Source: Mariniphaga sp041686935 (GTDB taxonomy: Bacteria; Bacteroidota; Bacteroidia; Bacteroidales; Prolixibacteraceae). From it: 64,000 bases of DNA. The number at the start of each line of letters is the position of its first letter. Positions within the stretch are counted from its first letter, which is position 1. Below are positions 60,129 through 64,000 of this stretch, piece by piece. The position numbers and the translations under genes are program-made. The notes under the pieces were generated by a model, which saw only the letters and a list, made by a program, of their open reading frames with translations, did no database searches and was not told where the DNA came from. The stretch lies in NCBI GenBank assembly GCA_041686935.1, contig JAWLCW010000011.1, positions 1 through 64,000 on the forward strand, read 5' to 3'.

Positions 60129-62480
60129 TTAAAAAACATTTTCACCTTCAGTCAGCGGGAAGGTTATGCCCTGAAATACAAATGTCCCCGATAATCCGTG
60201 GGGAAGCCTGACAATAAATTGCTTACTGTTTTTCCGGTTTGATTTGAATGCAACTGAAATTTCACCTGACGGATGATACATCTTCCCCTCAAATTCTGTG
60301 AGGCTATCCGGATTGGGTTCAATTTTTACAGTTTTGAAGCCCGGTGAACCCGGTTCAATTCCGCATGTAATATTCAGAAAATCATACATGGGATGTGCTG
60401 CCCAGGCGTGGCAGTCGGAGCGGCTGTTAATTCCGTGTTCGGGGAATGTAGTTAGTCCGGCGTCGAGGAATTTTTTCCACTCCTGCATCTGGTCGATTAC
60501 TTTTTCGCCCAGCCCTGCTTTTTTTAATGCCTGAAAAAGATAGAATTTGAAGTAAAGTGTAGTCTGAATCAATGATTCATCATTCAATATTCGTTGGGCC
60601 ATTTCATGCTGAACCTCAGGGGCGAAGGTGTTCGTGAGAATGGCGAAAATGTTGGTATGCTGCGAAAATTGTTCTTTTGCGGGCGTTTCGGCAATAAGCT
60701 TTTTCTCTTCGCTAAAACACAAGCTCATTGTATGTTGTTTTAACGATTTCGATATTTTTTCAAACCGGTCTGCATCGCACGGAAAATCGAACCGGTTCAG
60801 CAGTTCGGCTGCTTTTTCCAGCGTATAAGCCAGTAAAATGGTCATGTGCGCCGAACCCCCTTCGCTGATTCCGGGAGGTGAACCATTGGTGAAATCCGTT
60901 CCGCCGTCAATGTGGTTCCAGTAGGGAAGGGGACCCAACATGCCATTTTCTGCAATCCGGCCAATAAACCATTCAAGGACAAATTTTATTCCGGGGATAA
61001 ATTGCCTGATAAATTCCGGGTCATCGCGCAACATGTAGTAATCATGTACCATCCCAATAAAATAGAGCGAAAAGGGCGGGATAATCTGAACGCCGTTTGT
61101 AGGGTGTGCACTTTTTGTGAGCCCCATGGGTTGCATTGAATTGTAAAATTGCTGAATAGCATTTTTGGCCAAACGGTCTTCCCCGGCCACATACATGGAA
61201 ACAAGCGCCTGAATGCGGGTGTCGCCAATGTATTGAACCTGTTCATAATAGGGGCAATCCATGTAAGTTTCCAGCGCGCACAACCGGAGTGTTCTCCATG
61301 AAATTTCCCAAATCTGGTTCAGCATTTCATCCTCCACAGAAAACGAACCTTTTTGCTCCAGCGGATAGGCAGTGTAGATGTTGTAAAAATCATTGATTTT
61401 CAGTGGTTCATCCTGAGTTTCAATGGTAAGTTTTACAAACCGGAAAACTCGTATCCATAGCGGTTCAAACCGGCGTTCTTCGCCGTCGGGAATAAAAATA
61501 TCGTAATACCCTTTCATGATTTTGCCTTGCCAGTCATTCCGGTTTCCTTTGGTGCCATCCGCATTAAAAAGCGCTTCCTGGTACTGAATTTTGATTTTGC
61601 TGTTTTTTCCACCCGAAACAAAAAGTTGCGGAAATCCCATAGTTAAAACCCGGTTATCAAGCAAAATTTCAACACGGCTGTTTGCCGGAATTTCAACCGA
61701 AAGCTTTTTGTCACTGTATCCGGGAAAAGGAATTCCCATTACTTCCAGCAGTTCGGCAATTGGTTCCTTTTTTTGCTCCATTGAAGGCAGCTCACGGGAT
61801 TTGAGTTTCCAGGCAGTACCTTTCCATGTGTCAAGCCCGGAATGGTTTCCTTTACCCATTTCTTTTGCCTGTTTCCAGTCCGAATCATCGAAACTCGCTT
61901 GATTCCAGCCCCAGGGATGCCGTGCAGCAATCAGACTGTCGGTTCCGCCTGCAATATAACCTCCCCCAACGGTGGCTCTGTCCATATCCAGAACGTGATA
62001 TCCTGCGTCTTTTTTTACTTTCCACGATTGATTGGTATTTGCTTCATGTTCCTCGTCTGAATCGCCCTGCAAAATAAATGCAGTGCGCAGCGATTGCTGC
62101 CGGGTTCCATTCAGAGATCCCCAATTCCACACCTGGGCGGCAATCAGGTTTTCGCCTTTTTTCAGAAGCGGAGCAATATCGGTGGTTTCGTAGTTCCAGT
62201 TTTCCGAATCGCCCACAGCCGGGCCCCAGGTTGCCGGCAGGCCATTCACATAAAGCCGGTAACGGGCATCGGCTGTAGTGTGTACCACAAATCTTCCGGG
62301 AACGGATTCGAGTTTCAGTGTTTTTCGGAAATAAAATACTCCTTCATTTTCATCCGGAATTATCCATTCTGCAAAACGATTATCATCCAGTTGTTCCGGC
62401 AGAGTTACAAATGGCTTGTTCTGCCCTGTTGTAAGCAAACAGGTCATCAAAAGTGAAAAAAAAGCGAAAGTTTTATTCAT
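60129..62480 (-). CDS. Secreted alpha-L-rhamnosidase, GH78 family
   Basis: The 783-residue enzyme has a signal peptide (residues 1-20, ending TTGQ). An N-terminal beta-sandwich of the rhamnosidase carbohydrate-binding type (VYFRKTL ... RYRLYVNG) follows, then the (alpha/alpha)6 barrel. The GH78 catalytic region is MDCPYYEQVQYIGDTRIQ, with the general-acid Glu in the EQ pair. A second conserved Glu/Trp block lies in the HAWAAHPMYDFLN region, near the catalytic base of the family. It removes terminal rhamnose from pectin (rhamnogalacturonan) or glycoconjugates. It is downstream of the GH28-like gene by 13 bases. Confidence 0.88.
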   Translation of the reverse strand: MNKTFAFFSLLMTCLLTTGQNKPFVTLPEQLDDNRFAEWIIPDENEGVFYFRKTLKLESVPGRFVVHTTADARYRLYVNGLPATWGPAVGDSENWNYETTDIAPLLKKGENLIAAQVWNWGSLNGTRQQSLRTAFILQGDSDEEHEANTNQSWKVKKDAGYHVLDMDRATVGGGYIAGGTDSLIAARHPWGWNQASFDDSDWKQAKEMGKGNHSGLDTWKGTAWKLKSRELPSMEQKKEPIAELLEVMGIPFPGYSDKKLSVEIPANSRVEILLDNRVLTMGFPQLFVSGGKNSKIKIQYQEALFNADGTKGNRNDWQGKIMKGYYDIFIPDGEERRFEPLWIRVFRFVKLTIETQDEPLKINDFYNIYTAYPLEQKGSFSVEDEMLNQIWEISWRTLRLCALETYMDCPYYEQVQYIGDTRIQALVSMYVAGEDRLAKNAIQQFYNSMQPMGLTKSAHPTNGVQIIPPFSLYFIGMVHDYYMLRDDPEFIRQFIPGIKFVLEWFIGRIAENGMLGPLPYWNHIDGGTDFTNGSPPGISEGGSAHMTILLAYTLEKAAELLNRFDFPCDADRFEKISKSLKQHTMSLCFSEEKKLIAETPAKEQFSQHTNIFAILTNTFAPEVQHEMAQRILNDESLIQTTLYFKFYLFQALKKAGLGEKVIDQMQEWKKFLDAGLTTFPEHGINSRSDCHAWAAHPMYDFLNITCGIEPGSPGFKTVKIEPNPDSLTEFEGKMYHPSGEISVAFKSNRKNSKQFIVRLPHGLSGTFVFQGITFPLTEGENVF

Positions 62481-62493
62481 TTTTTTTCTGAAT

Positions 62494-63891
62494 TTACTTC
62501 ACTTTGATGTTATCAGTAAATTTGTTAATGCTGAAAAGTTTTGATTTTTGTCTTTTCAGCGGTTTCCCGGCTACCTTGCAGTTTTCAAAAGTTACGTTTT
62601 GCACACGGTTGTTTTTGCTAAAACCATGAATAACGATGGGGCCTTCGTGAAACCATTCCACATTGCGGATGGTTACATCCTTGATATGTCCCGGAGGATC
62701 GTCGCCGTAAAGTGTTCCGTCGGTTATGTTCAGTTCAAACAGTTTGATTTCCGATTCTTCAACCCGGATGTTTTCAAAAAGGATGTTGCTGATAACCGCC
62801 GGGCCATCGCAAATGATGCTGAAACCGCTGTGTCCGTCAACCCGGCTGCCTCCGCGGGCCAGCAGGATATCGCAATCGCGCACTTCCACATTCCTTACAA
62901 ATTCAGCATTGGTTTCAAAACCGATGGTCACACCGTCGGCATAGGCAAAACCAATCATGATGTTGTTAGCCACATAAACATCCTGCACCGGGTGGTCGTA
63001 GTTCGGAGCTTTTATGGCCACACAATCGTCGGTGCAGCGCATAAAACTGTCGGTAATGCGTACCCGTTGCGAACCGGCAGGATTAATTCCGTCGGAGCTT
63101 GGTCCGAATCCCAGCACTTTTACATTTTTGTATTCCACATCGCGGCAGTTCACCAGTGTATTGGTCCATCCCTGTCCATTCCTGATGGTTACACCTTCAA
63201 AAAGAATATTCCGGCTGTTGTCGATTTTAACCATTTGCCGGTATTCGTAATTCCCGTCGAGAATGCCACGGCCGATTACCCGGATGTTGGAAGCGCCGTC
63301 GGCCCGTATTTCACCATATACGACAGCACCTGCTGCTATGTAAACCGTTTCGTTGTCACTCAATTCAATGTATCCCGGACGATGAATTCCCGGCCCGAAA
63401 TACTTCACATTGGATGTTGTTTCTGAAAATCTTTCAGTCTCCTCTGGATTTGCAAACAGGTACAGCGGTGGCATATCGTCCATTTCCACAACCAGTTGGC
63501 CGGGGCCTGTCCAGGTAAAAGAAATCTGGTTTCCATCAATGGAAGGCTGAATATTTCTGCTTGCCGGCCTGATTTTTACATTGCGCGGATTTCCGGCAGC
63601 AAGAAGGGAAACCTCCAGTTTACCTTCGCCCTGAAAACTGGAAATGTGCAGCTCCTGCGGCTCGCGCACCGCGGGATCGTTAAACCAGTCGGGCAGTTTG
63701 TCGAAATCGAGGTTGGACACATATTTTTCAGTCCAGATTTGCTGGTTATTCACAGCAACCGAAAACAGGCGGCTTTGTTCCAGCCCTTCCACCGCAGGAT
63801 ATGCCGTTACCTGCGAATTTGCTTCAAAAAGATTTAAAAATGAAAAGGCGAAAAGGAAAAGAAGCATTTGATATGTTCTCATTTTATTCAT
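62494..63891 (-). CDS. Secreted GH28-like parallel beta-helix glycosidase
   Basis: The 465-residue product has a signal peptide (about residues 1-26; starts at 63891 or the Met three codons later). An N-terminal beta-sandwich of about 130 residues precedes a right-handed parallel beta-helix. SSDGINPAG corresponds to the NTDG site of GH28, and RCTDDCVAIKA to the catalytic GDDC pair. VDGHSGFSI aligns with the GHGLSIGS His block, although the usual GH28 spacing is altered. A GH49-related enzyme is possible. It probably cuts galacturonan or another acidic backbone, working with the GH78 enzyme downstream. Confidence 0.75.
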   Translation of the reverse strand: MNKMRTYQMLLFLFAFSFLNLFEANSQVTAYPAVEGLEQSRLFSVAVNNQQIWTEKYVSNLDFDKLPDWFNDPAVREPQELHISSFQGEGKLEVSLLAAGNPRNVKIRPASRNIQPSIDGNQISFTWTGPGQLVVEMDDMPPLYLFANPEETERFSETTSNVKYFGPGIHRPGYIELSDNETVYIAAGAVVYGEIRADGASNIRVIGRGILDGNYEYRQMVKIDNSRNILFEGVTIRNGQGWTNTLVNCRDVEYKNVKVLGFGPSSDGINPAGSQRVRITDSFMRCTDDCVAIKAPNYDHPVQDVYVANNIMIGFAYADGVTIGFETNAEFVRNVEVRDCDILLARGGSRVDGHSGFSIICDGPAVISNILFENIRVEESEIKLFELNITDGTLYGDDPPGHIKDVTIRNVEWFHEGPIVIHGFSKNNRVQNVTFENCKVAGKPLKRQKSKLFSINKFTDNIKVK

Positions 63892-63903
63892 TATTTATCA
63901 GGA

Positions 63904-64000
63904 TTAATTCATATAATTATTGGTTGCCGACTGGCAGAATTCCCAGGTTTTATTCTGAATGGTTTCATTTTCAGCATATATCGGATAATAATCGGCACCC
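63904..64000 (-). CDS. C-terminus of an unidentified PUL gene (partial)
   Basis: On the minus strand the last 31 codons before the right edge end in TAA at 63904-63906. The visible tail is GADYYPIYAENETIQNK followed by TWEFCQSATNNYMN. It is too short to assign. It ends 12 bases before the GH28-like start, so it belongs to the same operon and is probably a secreted polysaccharide-active protein. Confidence 0.55.
   Translation of the reverse strand, partial: GADYYPIYAENETIQNKTWEFCQSATNNYMN

Noticed and set aside
62548..63426. Plus-strand ORF of 292 codons
   Set aside because: It is antisense to the GH28-like gene. The long frame is explained by codon composition of the real gene.
1..64000. 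tRNA or rRNA genes
   Set aside because: I looked for conserved D- and T-arm and rRNA core sequences and saw none; only rnpB was found. A tRNA scan could still reveal a divergent one.

Overview
The window reads as chromosome from a Bacteroidota bacterium, most likely a marine or sediment Marinilabiliales/Prolixibacteraceae-type organism. This is inferred from gene content (DUF2027-Smr, YqgE, LytTR two-component pair, TamB/TamA pair, DUF4369-thioredoxin lipoprotein, polysaccharide-degradation genes with GH78 and GH28-like enzymes), from promoter boxes of the Bacteroidota type TAnnTTTG, and from the near absence of strong Shine-Dalgarno sequences. No rRNA or tRNA gene was seen. The one RNA gene is rnpB.

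Layout. 0-15 kb is core metabolism: a multihaem-type cytochrome fragment, an orphan antitoxin with a wrecked toxin, a saccharopine/alanine-dehydrogenase-like enzyme, htpG, a class V aminotransferase, patatin, an acetyl-xylan-esterase-like hydrolase with pepD, a hybrid histidine kinase, queA, DUF2027-Smr and rnpB. 15-24.6 kb is sulfate activation and transport: a nucleotide-sugar epimerase, cysN (with a decayed-looking APS-kinase domain), cysD and an SLC13 transporter, plus an XRE-cupin regulator next to a DUF4914 gene. Both of the latter promoters carry the same motif. A four-helix-bundle (23S-intervening-sequence type) gene has been inserted between cysD and cysN inside a pair of inverted heptamer arrays.

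24.6-49 kb is housekeeping and envelope: a PAS histidine kinase, pruA, a DivIC-like protein, yqgE, a class IV aminotransferase lacking the usual lysine, tamB/tamA, an LRR protein, a LytTR system bracketed by two inverted copies of a MITE-like element, an alpha/beta hydrolase, an E2-like acyltransferase and an ABC exporter operon.

49-54.4 kb looks like an acquired cassette region. Unrelated plus-strand genes (hydrolase, TonB-C-like protein, a broken Bro-N/Fic gene, a thioredoxin lipoprotein, a zeta-type toxin with a small partner) alternate with two families of intergenic repeats. One family has a palindromic arm and a CCGTT end resembling integron attC sites. No integrase is in the window.

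54.4-64 kb holds a Gly-rich secreted protein, two GNAT enzymes with a small conserved protein, a copper unit (CopA plus an HMA-AraC regulator), and the end of a pectin/rhamnogalacturonan-type utilisation operon (GH78, GH28-like and a partial gene).
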